Shown: positions 24,532-35,153, numbered from the stretch's first letter. The stretch is DNA of 37,911 nucleotides from CAYZSU01 sp964480565 (GCA_964480565.1 CAYZSU010000015.1:1-37911); one strand, 5' to 3'. Translations and numbers: made by a program. Notes: a model not told the origin generated them from the sequence alone.

Positions 24532-27500
24532 TTAATCCAGTTGAATTTCTACATCACTATCTTCTGTTAAATAGGAAGCACCTGCTAGGATTTCTTCATC
24601 CGCATAGCGTTCAATCGCATGAACATCAATATCATAATCCTTGTAACGCATTAATCCAGTACCTGCAGGAATCAATCGGCCCATGATAACATTTTCTTTT
24701 AACCCACGTAAATTATCCACTTTTCCAGAAATAGCTGCTTCAGTAAGCACTTTTGTTGTTTCTTGGAAGGACGCAGCTGATATAAAACTATCCGTTGACA
24801 ATGACGCCTTTGTAATACCTAAAAGCATCGGCTCTGCAATGGCAGGTTTTTTACCATTTGCCCGCAATTTATCATTTGTTTCTTCAAAATTCCATTTTTC
24901 AACTTGCTCATCCTCCAACCAGTCGCTATCACCAGACTCAACAATACGAACTCTACGAAGCATTTGGCGAACAATAACCTCAATATGTTTATCATTAATA
25001 CGTACACCTTGAAGACGATACACCTCTTGAGTCTCATCGACCAAGTATTTGGCCAACTCTTTTTCACCAAGAATCGCTAAAATATCATGAGGATTGGAGG
25101 AGCCATCCATCAAGGCCTCCCCTGCACGGACAAAATCACCTTCATGGACAGAAATATGCTTTGATCGCGAAACTTGATATTCTTTGGGATCACCTACTTC
25201 AGGTGTAATCACAACAGTACGCTTACCCTTAACATCATCACCAAAAGATACTAAACCATCAATTTCTGAAATAACAGCATGGTCTTTGGGTTTACGGGCT
25301 TCAAATAATTCTGCAACACGGGGCAAACCACCGGTAATATCTTTTGTTTTTGTTGTTTCGCGAGGAATTTTAGAAATTACATCACCTGCTTGAATTTCAT
25401 CGCCATCCGACACTGTAATATTTGCTGAAACTGGCAATAAATACCTTGCTTCACCACGACCAGAAGGTAATGCAACTGTCGCACCTGTTTCATCTTTTAT
25501 TGAAATCCGTGGTCGACTATTTGAATCCTTTGATGGAATCACTACTTTACGAGAAAGGCCTGTCACTTCATCGACCTGTTCAACCATCGTCAAACCTTCC
25601 ATAATATCACCAAACTTCACAATACCAGATACTTCAGTTAAAATTGGTACAGTGTATGGGTCCCATTCTGCTAATTGTTGACCTGCCTTAATCTTATCAC
25701 CTTCTTTTACATTTAAGAAAGCTCCATAATTTAATTTATATCGTTCACGTTCACGACCTGCAGCATCAGATACAACAATCAAACCATTTCTATTCATTAC
25801 AGTTTGTTGACCATCCTTACTAACAACTGTTTGCACTGTATCAAATTTCACAATACCCTCATGACGTGACTCGAGTATTGATTGCTCCACACGCCTTGAA
25901 GCGGTTCCACCAATGTGGAATGTGCGCATAGTTAACTGAGTACCAGGCTCGCCAATTGACTGAGCTGCAATCACACCAATTGCTTCACCAATATTGACAA
26001 GATGGCCGCGTGCCAAATCACGTCCGTAACATTTCGCACAAATGCCATAACGACTTTTACATGTTAGAACAGACCTAATCATAACACTTTCAAGACCTGA
26101 ATCCTCAAGTCGTCGTACCAGAGCTTCATCGATTAACTCATTTGCAGGTACAATAACTTCGTCAGTATACGGATCTCGAATATCTTCAAGAGCTACACGG
26201 CCTAGTAGCCTATCACCGAGAGGTTCAATTACTTCCCCACTCTCAACCAATGCACTCACAATTAAACCATCTAGTGTCCCACAATCATCTTCAATAATTG
26301 TCGTGTCTTGCGCCACATCGACTAGACGCCGTGTTAGATATCCTGAATTTGCTGTTTTCAATGCAGTATCTGCCAAACCTTTACGTGCACCATGAGTAGA
26401 AATAAAATACTGCAATACATTTAAGCCTTCTCTAAAGTTTGCAGTAATCGGTGTTTCAATAATTTCACCTGATGGCTTTGCCATCAATCCACGCATACCC
26501 GCCAGTTGCCGCATCTGCTGGGCAGAACCGCGAGCACCTGAATCAGCCATAATAAAAATTGGATTAAAGCTCATTTGATCGTAATCATTACCATTGGAAT
26601 CTCTTACTTTTTGCGTGGACATACCACGAATCATCGCAGATGCAACTCTTTCTGTCACAGCAGCCCAGATATCCACCACTTTATTATATTTTTCACCTGA
26701 TGTAATTAGGCCTTCAGAATATTGATTTTCAACTTCTCTAACTTCTTTAAATGCCTCATCCAGTACTTTTGTTTTTTCATTTGGAATGATCATGTCATCC
26801 ATACAAATTGAAATACCTGCTTTAGTAGAATAATGAAAACCCAATGTACGCAAATTATCTGCAAGCAATACAGTTTCTTTATCTTGCTTTATTCGGTAAC
26901 ATTGATCAATCAATTCAGCAATGGACTTTTTATCCATCACCTTATTGATATAATGAAATGGAATATCATTTGGAACTACCTCATAAAGAATCACACGGCC
27001 CACTGTAGTGGCAATCATTTCTCCATTAATACGAACATTAATACGTGCTTGCAAATCAACCGCTTTCGCATCGTATACAATTCGAACCTCTTCTAGGCTG
27101 GAGAAATTACTATTTTCCCCCATGACATAAGAACGCTCACGCGTCATATAATAAATACCTAATACCATATCCTGTGAAGGTACGATAATTGGTTTACCAT
27201 TACCTGGAGATAAAATATTGTTTGTTGATAATAGCAATACACGCGCTTCCATTTGTGCTTCAACAGACAGTGGAACATGAACTGCCATTTGATCACCATC
27301 AAAGTCAGCATTAAAGGCCGCACAAACTAATGGATGAAGGCGAATAGCTTTACCTTCTGTAAGCACAGGTTCAAACGCCTGCATACCTAAGCGATGAAGC
27401 GTTGGTGCACGATTTAAAAGTACGGGATGTTCTTGAATGACTTCATCCAGCGCATCCCAAACTTCTGGCACTTCTTTTTCAACTAATTTTTTAGCGCTTT

Positions 27501-28680
27501 TAATAGTAGATGCCAGTCCTTTTACTTCTAATTTGTTATATATAAACGGTTTAAAAAGTTCTAAAGCCATAATTTTTGGCAAACCACATTGATGTAATTT
27601 GAGTTCTGGACCTACCACAATCACTGAACGACCTGAGTAATCTACTCGCTTTCCTAGCAAATTTTGTCTAAAACGACCCTGTTTACCCTTTAGCATATCT
27701 GACAAAGAGCGAAGCGCACGTCTATTTGATCCAACAAAAGGTCTTGCCCGACGTCCATTGTCAAAAAGCGCATCAACAGCTTCTTGCAACATACGCTTTT
27801 CATTTCGTATAATAATATCTGGCGCATTTAATTCCATTAATCGTTTTAATCGATTATTTCTATTGATCACTCGACGATACAAATCATTTAAATCAGACGT
27901 TGCAAAACGCCCCCCTTCCAATGGAACAAGAGGACGTAAATCAGGTGGAATTACAGGTATTACTTCAAGCATCATCCACTCAGGACGATTATCCGCATCT
28001 TTGATTTTTTCTACCAATTTTAAGCGTTTGGATAGCTTTTGAAGTCCAGCCATTGATTTTGTTTTTTTCAAGTCCTTGCGAATTTTTTTTGACAATTCCT
28101 CTAAGTCAATTTTCATAAGCATATCACGAATAACACTACCGCCCATACCCACACGAAAAGAAGGGCCAAATTCTTGCATCGCAGCTTGATACTCTTCTTC
28201 AGTGAGAACCTGTCCCTCTGTAAGCGTTGTATTACCAGGATCAACAACCATATGAGCTTCACAATAAAGAACGCGTTCTAAGTCTTTTAATCGCAACTCT
28301 AATAAAGTTCCAATACGAGAAGGTAAGCTTTTAAACATCCAAATATGGGCTACAGGTGATGCAAGAGTAATATGTCCCATGCGCTCTCGTCGAACCTTAC
28401 TTTGAATGACTTCCACACCGCATTTTTCACAAACAATTCCACGATGCTTCATACGTTTGTATTTACCGCAATTACACTCATAATCTTTGACAGGGCCGAA
28501 TATTTTTGCACAGAAAAGACCATCTCTCTCAGGCTTAAATGTTCTATAATTAATAGTTTCCGGTTTTTTAACTTCACCATGCGACCATGCACGAATTTTT
28601 TCTGACGATGCGAGCTTTATTTGAATTCCATCAAAACTTAGTGGATTTCTGGGCTTTTCAAAAAAATGGTACATATCCAT
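24532..28680 (-). CDS. rpoC: DNA-directed RNA polymerase subunit beta'
   Basis: This 1382-residue catalytic subunit has the N-terminal zinc site (Cys69, Cys71, Cys84, Cys87), the rudder/lid region and the absolutely conserved NADFDGD (residues 457-463), whose three Asp bind the catalytic Mg. The trigger loop and bridge helix (HGARKGLADTALKTANSGYL) follow. The second zinc site includes CKSRYGICAKC near residue 875. Size fits the Geobacter/Myxococcus-like class (about 1380-1400). It starts 38 nt after rpoB with GAGG before the ATG. Confidence 0.98.
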   Translation of the reverse strand: MDMYHFFEKPRNPLSFDGIQIKLASSEKIRAWSHGEVKKPETINYRTFKPERDGLFCAKIFGPVKDYECNCGKYKRMKHRGIVCEKCGVEVIQSKVRRERMGHITLASPVAHIWMFKSLPSRIGTLLELRLKDLERVLYCEAHMVVDPGNTTLTEGQVLTEEEYQAAMQEFGPSFRVGMGGSVIRDMLMKIDLEELSKKIRKDLKKTKSMAGLQKLSKRLKLVEKIKDADNRPEWMMLEVIPVIPPDLRPLVPLEGGRFATSDLNDLYRRVINRNNRLKRLMELNAPDIIIRNEKRMLQEAVDALFDNGRRARPFVGSNRRALRSLSDMLKGKQGRFRQNLLGKRVDYSGRSVIVVGPELKLHQCGLPKIMALELFKPFIYNKLEVKGLASTIKSAKKLVEKEVPEVWDALDEVIQEHPVLLNRAPTLHRLGMQAFEPVLTEGKAIRLHPLVCAAFNADFDGDQMAVHVPLSVEAQMEARVLLLSTNNILSPGNGKPIIVPSQDMVLGIYYMTRERSYVMGENSNFSSLEEVRIVYDAKAVDLQARINVRINGEMIATTVGRVILYEVVPNDIPFHYINKVMDKKSIAELIDQCYRIKQDKETVLLADNLRTLGFHYSTKAGISICMDDMIIPNEKTKVLDEAFKEVREVENQYSEGLITSGEKYNKVVDIWAAVTERVASAMIRGMSTQKVRDSNGNDYDQMSFNPIFIMADSGARGSAQQMRQLAGMRGLMAKPSGEIIETPITANFREGLNVLQYFISTHGARKGLADTALKTANSGYLTRRLVDVAQDTTIIEDDCGTLDGLIVSALVESGEVIEPLGDRLLGRVALEDIRDPYTDEVIVPANELIDEALVRRLEDSGLESVMIRSVLTCKSRYGICAKCYGRDLARGHLVNIGEAIGVIAAQSIGEPGTQLTMRTFHIGGTASRRVEQSILESRHEGIVKFDTVQTVVSKDGQQTVMNRNGLIVVSDAAGRERERYKLNYGAFLNVKEGDKIKAGQQLAEWDPYTVPILTEVSGIVKFGDIMEGLTMVEQVDEVTGLSRKVVIPSKDSNSRPRISIKDETGATVALPSGRGEARYLLPVSANITVSDGDEIQAGDVISKIPRETTKTKDITGGLPRVAELFEARKPKDHAVISEIDGLVSFGDDVKGKRTVVITPEVGDPKEYQVSRSKHISVHEGDFVRAGEALMDGSSNPHDILAILGEKELAKYLVDETQEVYRLQGVRINDKHIEVIVRQMLRRVRIVESGDSDWLEDEQVEKWNFEETNDKLRANGKKPAIAEPMLLGITKASLSTDSFISAASFQETTKVLTEAAISGKVDNLRGLKENVIMGRLIPAGTGLMRYKDYDIDVHAIERYADEEILAGASYLTEDSDVEIQLD

Positions 28681-28718
28681 ATATTAACCTCTATTCTAGA
28701 GCCTTTCGGCAGTAAATT

Positions 28719-31700
28719 CTATTGATTGGAACTGGCAATTAAATCAACATCCAAACATAATGCCTGCAATTCTTTAACTAGCACATTAAATGATTCCGGT
28801 AGACCTGGTTCGAGTAGTTTTTCACCTTTAACAATGGCCTCATACATCCGTGTTCTACCGACGACATCATCTGACTTTACTGTTAAAAATTCCTGCAGTG
28901 CATAGGCTGCGCCATATGCTTCAAGTGCCCACACTTCCATCTCACCCAAACGTTGCCCACCAAATTGAGCCTTACCACCCAATGGCTGCTGGGTCACTAA
29001 GGAATATGGACCAATTGATCTAGCATGTAATTTTTCATCCACTAGATGATGTAACTTAAGCATATACATCACACCCACAGTCACAGGATAGTCAAATACA
29101 TCACCTGTTCTACCATCAAACAGTATGCTCTGGCCAGACAATGGCAATTTAGCAATGCCCAAAGCATTTTTAACTTCTTCTTCCGACGCACCATCAAATA
29201 CAGGCGACGCAAAAGGAATACCACGTTTGAGTTTCGATACCATTTCACGAATTTCATCATCTGAACTCTTTTTTAGAAAACCATCTATCTCTGATGAAGA
29301 ATAGATCGATTTTAATTGGCTCTCTAATTTTTCTCGTGAATAATGATCATTCAAGTATCCCTGTAATTGTTCACCCATATTTTTAGCTGCCCAACCTAAG
29401 TGAGCTTCTAAAATTTGTCCCACATTCATACGTGATGGCACACCCAGAGGATTAAGAACCATATCAACAGGTCGTCCATCTTGCAAATAGGGCATATCCT
29501 CTTCCGGTAAAATTCGAGAAATAACACCTTTATTTCCATGACGTCCAGCCATTTTATCACCAACTGCCAACTTACGCTTAATCGCAATAAATATTTTTAC
29601 AACCTTAATCACACCTGGAGGTAATTCATCACCTTTGGTAAGACGATCTATTTTTTGTTCATAAACAGTTCGAACAATTGCCTCTTGACTCTCAGTTAAC
29701 TCAAAAATATCAGCAAGGTCACTTTCAATATCTGCACCACCATCGACAGCAATGGTTGGCAATTTTACAAAAGGAACAGAATTCAAACTTGCGATAGTAA
29801 TTTTACTCCCTTTTTGAATAATCTCTTCTTTGCTTTTCTCATCAACAATACTGACGCTTGCAATACGATTGACCAATAATTTTTGAACACGCTTTGAAGC
29901 TGTATCACGAATACCCTTAAGCTCTGCCTCTAAATCTTTGGTAATTTTTTTCTTTTCGTCTGCTTGAATTTCTTTTGCACGATCATCCAATGTAATACCT
30001 TCACGACTAAACACCTGTGCACCGATAACCACACCCGTTACCCCAGGGGGGACACGCAAGCTTGTATCTTTTACATCCCCTGCTTTATCACCAAAAATAG
30101 CACGTAATAACCTTTCTTCAGGCGACAATTGTGTTTCACCCTTAGGAGTCACTTTTCCCACTAATATATCATTTGGACCAATTTCAGCACCAATACGAAT
30201 AATCCCAGAGTCATCCAAATCGCTAAGAGCTTCATCACCAACATTTGGAATATCCTGCGTAATTTCTTCCTTACCTAATTTGGTATCCCGTGCAGTACAG
30301 TCAAACTCTTCAATATGTATGGATGTATATGAATCCTCTTTTAAAATGCGCTCGCTTATTAAAATTGAATCCTCAAAGTTATATCCACCCCAAGGCATGA
30401 ATGCCACAGTCATATTCCGGCCTAAGGCAAGCTCACCATCATCAGTTGCAGGTCCATCCGCTAAAACTGTTCCTGCATCCACATGATGTCCCACTTTTAC
30501 AATTGGTTTTTGCAAAATGCAGGTACTTTGATTGGATCGTCTAAATTTTGTTAAATTATAGATATCAACATCTGATGTAAATCTCTCATCATCGATTTTA
30601 TCTGCTCTAACAACAATACGTTTTGCATCGACCTCTGTTATCACACCATTTCGCTTTGCAACTGCAGTCACACCAGAATCTCTAGCAACAATTCCTTCAA
30701 TGCCAGTTCCCACAAGAGGAGCATCTGTACACAACAGTGGAACTGCCTGGCGTTGCATGTTGGATCCCATAAGCGCACGGTTTGCATCATCATGTTCTAA
30801 AAAAGGGATTAAAGATGCTGCAACAGAAACTAATTGCTGAGGTGATACATCCATCATACTAATATCATCTTTATTGGCATGTACAAACTCACCATGAAAA
30901 CGTGCTTCCACTTTTTCATTTACAAACTTGCCTACTTTATCCGTTTGTACATTTGCCTGCGCAATTGTTTTTTCTGCCTCATCTAATGCTGTTGCATAAA
31001 ATACTTGGTCACTCACCTTTGCATTTTCAACTCTGCGATAAGGCGTTTCAATAAAACCATAATTATTAACGCGTGCATATACGGATAAGGATGAAATTAA
31101 ACCAATATTAGGTCCCTCTGGTGTTTCAATTGGGCAAATTCGACCATAATGAGTGGGATGAACATCACGAACTTCAAAACCAGCTCGTTCTCGAGTTAAA
31201 CCACCAGGTCCCAATGCAGAAAGTCGACGCTTATGCGTAATCTCAGATAATGGATTGGTTTGATCCATAAATTGTGATAACTGTGATGACCCAAAAAACT
31301 CTTTAATCACTGCAGAAACAGGCTTTGGATTGATTAAGTCATTCGGCATAAGTGTTTCAACATCTTGCAAACTCATCCGCTCACGAATAGCGCGCTCCAT
31401 GCGAACCAAACCAACTCGATATTGATTTTCCAAAAGCTCCCCTACGGAACGCACCCGTCGATTACCAAGGTGATCAATATCATCAATTTCACCTTCACCA
31501 TCTTTTAAGCGTACTAAATATTGTGCCGCAGCAAGAATATCTTCTTTGCGTAAAGTACTAACCTCCACAGGGACATCAAAACCAAACTTATAATTAACTT
31601 TAAGTCGTCCGACTTTTGACAGATCATAACGTTCAGGATTAAAAAACAATCCATTGAATAATGCTTGTGCAGATTCAGGTGTTGAGGGATCTCCTGGGCG

Positions 31701-32831
31701 AAGGCGGCGATATATTTCCAACCGAGCCTCCTCTGATGTTTCCACTTTATCTGCAAGCAATGTATTTCGAATATATGGACCTACATTTAAATCATCCATA
31801 TAAATCAACGATACTTCAGAAATCTTTCTATCTTGAAGTTCTTCTAAATTCTCTTCAGTAATAACCTCGTTAACAGCAACAAGGACTTCACCCGTAGAAT
31901 TATCAACAATATCTTTTGCTGCAACACGCCCAATGATATCACTTACATCAACCGGTATACGAATATCCTCACTTGCTGTTAGTTTTTTCATTACCGCACG
32001 TGTAAAACGACGCCCTTTTTTTACCAATACTTTCCCTGTTTCAGGATCTTTAATATCTTTGGATGCACGCTGATAGCGTAACAATTCAGGCATCACATTT
32101 TTTTCAATTTTTGTCTTACCTGTTAAATAAAACATCTCAGATTGGTAAAACATATTCAATAATTCTTCTAAAGAATATCCAAGAGCACGTAGTAGAATTG
32201 TTGCATGCATTTTCCGGCGACGGTCAATTCGAACATGCAAAATATCTTTTGCATCAAATTCAAAATCTAACCATGCGCCACGATACGGAATCACCCGAGC
32301 ACTAAATAATAATTTTCCAGATGAATGTGTTTTTCCTTTATCATGTTCAAAGAACACACCAGGGCTACGATGAAGCTGAGATACAATAACACGCTCTGTA
32401 CCATTTATAATAAAAGTTCCATAATCAGTCATTAACGGTACTTCACCAAAATATACTTCTTGTTCCTTTACATCACGGATAGATTGCGCACCTGAAGAGT
32501 CATCGACATCCCACACAACTAAGCGAACTAACACTCGTATTGGTGCAGAATAAGTCATGCCACGACTGCGACATTCATCTTGATCATAGCGAGGGTCATC
32601 GAGAGAATATTGAACAAACTCCAAAGATGCCGTTTGATTAAAACCTTTAATTGGAAATACGCTCTTAAATACCCCCTGAAGCCCCAAATCATCACGTTGA
32701 CCAGGCTCAATATCTGATTGTAAAAAATTAAAGAAAGAACGTTGTTGTATTTCAATCAATGATGGGATGTTAATAACATCTTGTACTTTTGAATAGTTTC
32801 CACGAATTCTACGGATAGGAAGGCGCGACAT
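28719..32831 (-). CDS. rpoB: DNA-directed RNA polymerase subunit beta
   Basis: The 1370-residue beta subunit is full length. The rifampicin pocket (FFGSSQLSQFMDQTNPLSEI, then THKRRLSALGPGGLTRERAG, near residues 510-550) has the susceptible residues at the classic Asp, His and Ser positions. GNKGVISRILPEEDMPY and the C-terminal GGKAQFGGQRLGEMEVWALE clamp contact are intact. It lies after a 115-nt gap containing an attenuator-like hairpin. Confidence 0.98.
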   Translation of the reverse strand: MSRLPIRRIRGNYSKVQDVINIPSLIEIQQRSFFNFLQSDIEPGQRDDLGLQGVFKSVFPIKGFNQTASLEFVQYSLDDPRYDQDECRSRGMTYSAPIRVLVRLVVWDVDDSSGAQSIRDVKEQEVYFGEVPLMTDYGTFIINGTERVIVSQLHRSPGVFFEHDKGKTHSSGKLLFSARVIPYRGAWLDFEFDAKDILHVRIDRRRKMHATILLRALGYSLEELLNMFYQSEMFYLTGKTKIEKNVMPELLRYQRASKDIKDPETGKVLVKKGRRFTRAVMKKLTASEDIRIPVDVSDIIGRVAAKDIVDNSTGEVLVAVNEVITEENLEELQDRKISEVSLIYMDDLNVGPYIRNTLLADKVETSEEARLEIYRRLRPGDPSTPESAQALFNGLFFNPERYDLSKVGRLKVNYKFGFDVPVEVSTLRKEDILAAAQYLVRLKDGEGEIDDIDHLGNRRVRSVGELLENQYRVGLVRMERAIRERMSLQDVETLMPNDLINPKPVSAVIKEFFGSSQLSQFMDQTNPLSEITHKRRLSALGPGGLTRERAGFEVRDVHPTHYGRICPIETPEGPNIGLISSLSVYARVNNYGFIETPYRRVENAKVSDQVFYATALDEAEKTIAQANVQTDKVGKFVNEKVEARFHGEFVHANKDDISMMDVSPQQLVSVAASLIPFLEHDDANRALMGSNMQRQAVPLLCTDAPLVGTGIEGIVARDSGVTAVAKRNGVITEVDAKRIVVRADKIDDERFTSDVDIYNLTKFRRSNQSTCILQKPIVKVGHHVDAGTVLADGPATDDGELALGRNMTVAFMPWGGYNFEDSILISERILKEDSYTSIHIEEFDCTARDTKLGKEEITQDIPNVGDEALSDLDDSGIIRIGAEIGPNDILVGKVTPKGETQLSPEERLLRAIFGDKAGDVKDTSLRVPPGVTGVVIGAQVFSREGITLDDRAKEIQADEKKKITKDLEAELKGIRDTASKRVQKLLVNRIASVSIVDEKSKEEIIQKGSKITIASLNSVPFVKLPTIAVDGGADIESDLADIFELTESQEAIVRTVYEQKIDRLTKGDELPPGVIKVVKIFIAIKRKLAVGDKMAGRHGNKGVISRILPEEDMPYLQDGRPVDMVLNPLGVPSRMNVGQILEAHLGWAAKNMGEQLQGYLNDHYSREKLESQLKSIYSSSEIDGFLKKSSDDEIREMVSKLKRGIPFASPVFDGASEEEVKNALGIAKLPLSGQSILFDGRTGDVFDYPVTVGVMYMLKLHHLVDEKLHARSIGPYSLVTQQPLGGKAQFGGQRLGEMEVWALEAYGAAYALQEFLTVKSDDVVGRTRMYEAIVKGEKLLEPGLPESFNVLVKELQALCLDVDLIASSNQ

Positions 32832-32872
32832 ACCGACTCCTTAAGAAGTTAATATATTAAAATTGCCAAAAA

Positions 32873-32920
32873 TTAGAGAGATAGGTGTTCATTTGTGTTC
32901 ATGAACACCTAACCCTCTAA
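32873..32920 (-). terminator. rplL-rpoB intergenic hairpin, likely attenuator or processing site
   Basis: Two nested perfect stems are visible: TTAGAG/CTCTAA (outer, 6 bp) and AGGTGTTCA/TGAACACCT (inner, 9 bp), separated by a symmetric 4/4 internal loop, with a 10-base apical loop. On the minus strand the structure is followed directly by TTTTT (32868-32872), as in an intrinsic terminator. E. coli has a partial attenuator and an RNase III site in the same gap, where they set the ribosome-to-polymerase ratio. Partial read-through here is inferred. Confidence 0.65.
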
Positions 32921-32946
32921 TTATTGCATAGATATCGAAAAAATAA

Positions 32947-33327
32947 TTACTTAATTTCTGCTTTTGCACCAGCTGCTTCAAGCTTTTTCTTTAACTCTTC
33001 AGCCTCATCTTTACTCACACCTTCCTTCACAGCCTTTGGTGCACTTTCGACTAACTCTTTGGCTTCTTTAAGACCTAAGCTGGTAATTGCACGTACTTCT
33101 TTAATAGCATTAATCTTATTTGCACCAGCTGCTGTCAAAATAACATCAAATTCAGTTTTTTCTTCTGCTGCATCAGCTGCACCTACACCCGCACCTGCAA
33201 CAACAGCAACTGGAGCTGCCGCTGAAACACCAAATGTGTCTTCAAGTTCTTTTACTAGCTCAGAGACTTCAATTAAAGTCATATTTTTTAAAGTTTCAAC
33301 AATTTGTTCTTTTCCAACTGTGCTCAT
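32947..33327 (-). CDS. rplL: 50S ribosomal protein L7/L12
   Basis: This is the multi-copy stalk protein that recruits elongation-factor GTPases. From the ATG at 33327 (MSTVGKEQIVETLKNMTLIE) it has 126 residues: an N-terminal dimerisation domain, an Ala/Val/Gly-rich hinge (about residues 38-53) and the C-terminal domain (EFDVILTAAGANKINAIKEV onward). AGGAGAAG precedes the start; an in-frame extension to 33360 would add residues absent from the family. Confidence 0.97.
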   Translation of the reverse strand: MSTVGKEQIVETLKNMTLIEVSELVKELEDTFGVSAAAPVAVVAGAGVGAADAAEEKTEFDVILTAAGANKINAIKEVRAITSLGLKEAKELVESAPKAVKEGVSKDEAEELKKKLEAAGAKAEIK

Positions 33328-33405
33328 GTGCTTCTCCTGTATGTTTTGCACCCCAATCAATGTTCTATTAAATGGGTCATTTATTTTTGAATTAAGTGCA
33401 GTTAA

Positions 33406-33921
33406 TTATTCTTTAGTTTCTTTTATTGCATTCAATGCATATACCAATTTACGTGGTATTGCAGCGAGTACAGCAGCCATATTAGTTGCAGGTGCAGACA
33501 TTGAAGATAATGCTTTTGAAAGCAATTCTTCACGCGATGGCATCGCAGATAATGAATTCACATCATTTATAGATAGCTCAGAGCCATCCATATAGCCACC
33601 CTTTACAATTAAGTTTTTATGATTCTTTGCAAATTTTGTAATTATCTTTGCAGGACTAATCGGATCTTCATCCGATGATGCAATTGCTGTTGGACCTGTA
33701 AAATGTGCATATAACGACTCTAAGCCTGCGTTTTTCAACGCACGCTTCATTAAGCGATTATTAATTACTTTGAATGAGGCATTATTCTCACGCAACTGGC
33801 TGCGCAATTCATCAGTTTCTGAAACTTTTAAACCTCTATATTCTGTAAAAATAATCGCTTTTGCATTTTCCAAACGCTCTGCTAAACTTGTAATTTTTTC
33901 TGTTTTTTGTTCTCTATTCAC
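33406..33921 (-). CDS. rplJ: 50S ribosomal protein L10
   Basis: L10 is the stalk base that binds L7/L12 dimers through its C-terminal helix (PRKLVYALNAIKETKE). The 171-residue form begins at a GTG (33919-33921, MNREQKTEKITSLAERL) with AGGAGG six nucleotides upstream. A TTG five codons earlier lies on the Shine-Dalgarno itself. The N-terminal fold includes IIFTEYRGLKV and INNRLMKRAL. The rplA-rplJ gap is only 37 nt, too short for the long L10 leader of E. coli. Confidence 0.95.
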   Translation of the reverse strand: MNREQKTEKITSLAERLENAKAIIFTEYRGLKVSETDELRSQLRENNASFKVINNRLMKRALKNAGLESLYAHFTGPTAIASSDEDPISPAKIITKFAKNHKNLIVKGGYMDGSELSINDVNSLSAMPSREELLSKALSSMSAPATNMAAVLAAIPRKLVYALNAIKETKE

Positions 33922-33958
33922 AGTTTTCCTCCTCAAATCAACTATAACGCTGATCGTG

Positions 33959-34648
33959 TTATAAGCTATTCACATCAATCTTTACACCAGGACTCATTGT
34001 CGCTGAAATAGCCATTGATTTGATATATATACCTTTTGATGCCGCAGGCTTTGCTTTCTTAATTGCACCCAAAAGAGTCATAATATTTTCTTTAATACTA
34101 TCAGTGTTAAATGATCGTTTTCCTACTGGTGCATGAATAATACCCGCTTTATCAATTCGAAATTCAACTTTACCCGTTTTTTGTTCAACCACTGCTTTTG
34201 CGACATCCGGTGTGACTGTTCCCAGTTTCGGATTTGGCATCATGCCTCTAGGACCAAGAATTTTTCCTAGCCGACCAACAATACCCATCATATCCGGCGT
34301 AGCAATAGCCTTATCAAAGTTAAGTTCACCATTTTGAATTTTTTCTGCTAAATCTTCAGCACCCACTAAATCAGCACCTGCTTTTAGAGCTTCTTCCGCT
34401 TTACCAGCTTTTGCGAAAACTGCCACACGAACAGTTCGTCCAGTACCGTTTGGAAGACTACATGCACCTCTAACCATTTGATCTGTTTTACGTGCGTCAA
34501 CTCCAAGTCGAATTGCAACCTCAATAGTTTCATCAAACTTTGCCTTAGCAAAAGTTTCAAGCACAGTAAAGGCATCATCAAATGTATATAACTTTGTACG
34601 ATCCACTTTTGAAAGATCATTTTTATTCTTTTTACCGACAGTTCCCAT
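33959..34648 (-). CDS. rplA: 50S ribosomal protein L1
   Basis: The 229-residue protein is of normal length and has TFDDAFTVLETFAKAKFDET, LGVDARKTDQMVRGACSLPN, and the signature GRLGKILGPRGMMPNPKLGT. L1 forms the mobile stalk at the E site and in enterics represses its own operon at an rplK leader site. A strong GGAGGTGA precedes the ATG. rplK lies 55 nt upstream. Confidence 0.98.
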   Translation of the reverse strand: MGTVGKKNKNDLSKVDRTKLYTFDDAFTVLETFAKAKFDETIEVAIRLGVDARKTDQMVRGACSLPNGTGRTVRVAVFAKAGKAEEALKAGADLVGAEDLAEKIQNGELNFDKAIATPDMMGIVGRLGKILGPRGMMPNPKLGTVTPDVAKAVVEQKTGKVEFRIDKAGIIHAPVGKRSFNTDSIKENIMTLLGAIKKAKPAASKGIYIKSMAISATMSPGVKIDVNSL

Positions 34649-34703
34649 ACATCACCTCCGTTGTTCAAACGTAAATATAATATTTACTCCAACAGTTTAA
34701 GAA

Positions 34704-35129
34704 TTAATCTGCTAACTCTAAGCCCATATTTCTAGCTGTACCTTCCACTGTACGAACAGCAGCTTCTAATGTACTGCAATTTAAATCAGGCAATTTTATC
34801 GTTGCTATTTCTTCCAATTGCGCACGTGTTATTTTGCCAACTTTTTCTTTATTTGGTACACCCGACCCTTTATCAATCTTTGCAGCCTTTTTCAATAGCA
34901 CTGCTGCAGGAGGTGTTTTTAATATAAATGAAAAGGATCTATCCTGATACACTGAAATAACAACTGGAATAATAAGCCCCTGCTGTTTTTGAGTTTTTGC
35001 ATTAAATTGCTTACAGAATTCCATTATATTCACACCATGCTGACCCAATGCAGGACCAACAGGTGGTGCAGGGTTTGCTTGTCCAGCAGGACACTGTAAT
35101 TTAATTTGTGCGAGTACTTTTTTCGCCAT
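34704..35129 (-). CDS. rplK: 50S ribosomal protein L11
   Basis: The 141-residue protein has the N-terminal signature LQCPAGQANPAPPVGPALGQ and HGVNIMEFCKQFNA, with the RNA-binding C-terminal domain after residue 70. L11 forms the GTPase-associated centre with 23S rRNA and is needed for RelA activation in bacteria that use it. It lies 24 nt after nusG, the standard order. Confidence 0.98.
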   Translation of the reverse strand: MAKKVLAQIKLQCPAGQANPAPPVGPALGQHGVNIMEFCKQFNAKTQKQQGLIIPVVISVYQDRSFSFILKTPPAAVLLKKAAKIDKGSGVPNKEKVGKITRAQLEEIATIKLPDLNCSTLEAAVRTVEGTARNMGLELAD

Positions 35130-35153
35130 ACTGTCCTCAAACTTTCTTTATAA

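Noticed and set aside
32924..33595. 223-codon plus-strand frame opposite rplL and rplJ
   Set aside because: Ala/Ser-rich antisense of the L7/L12 hinge and L10; it runs across two certain genes and has no independent support.
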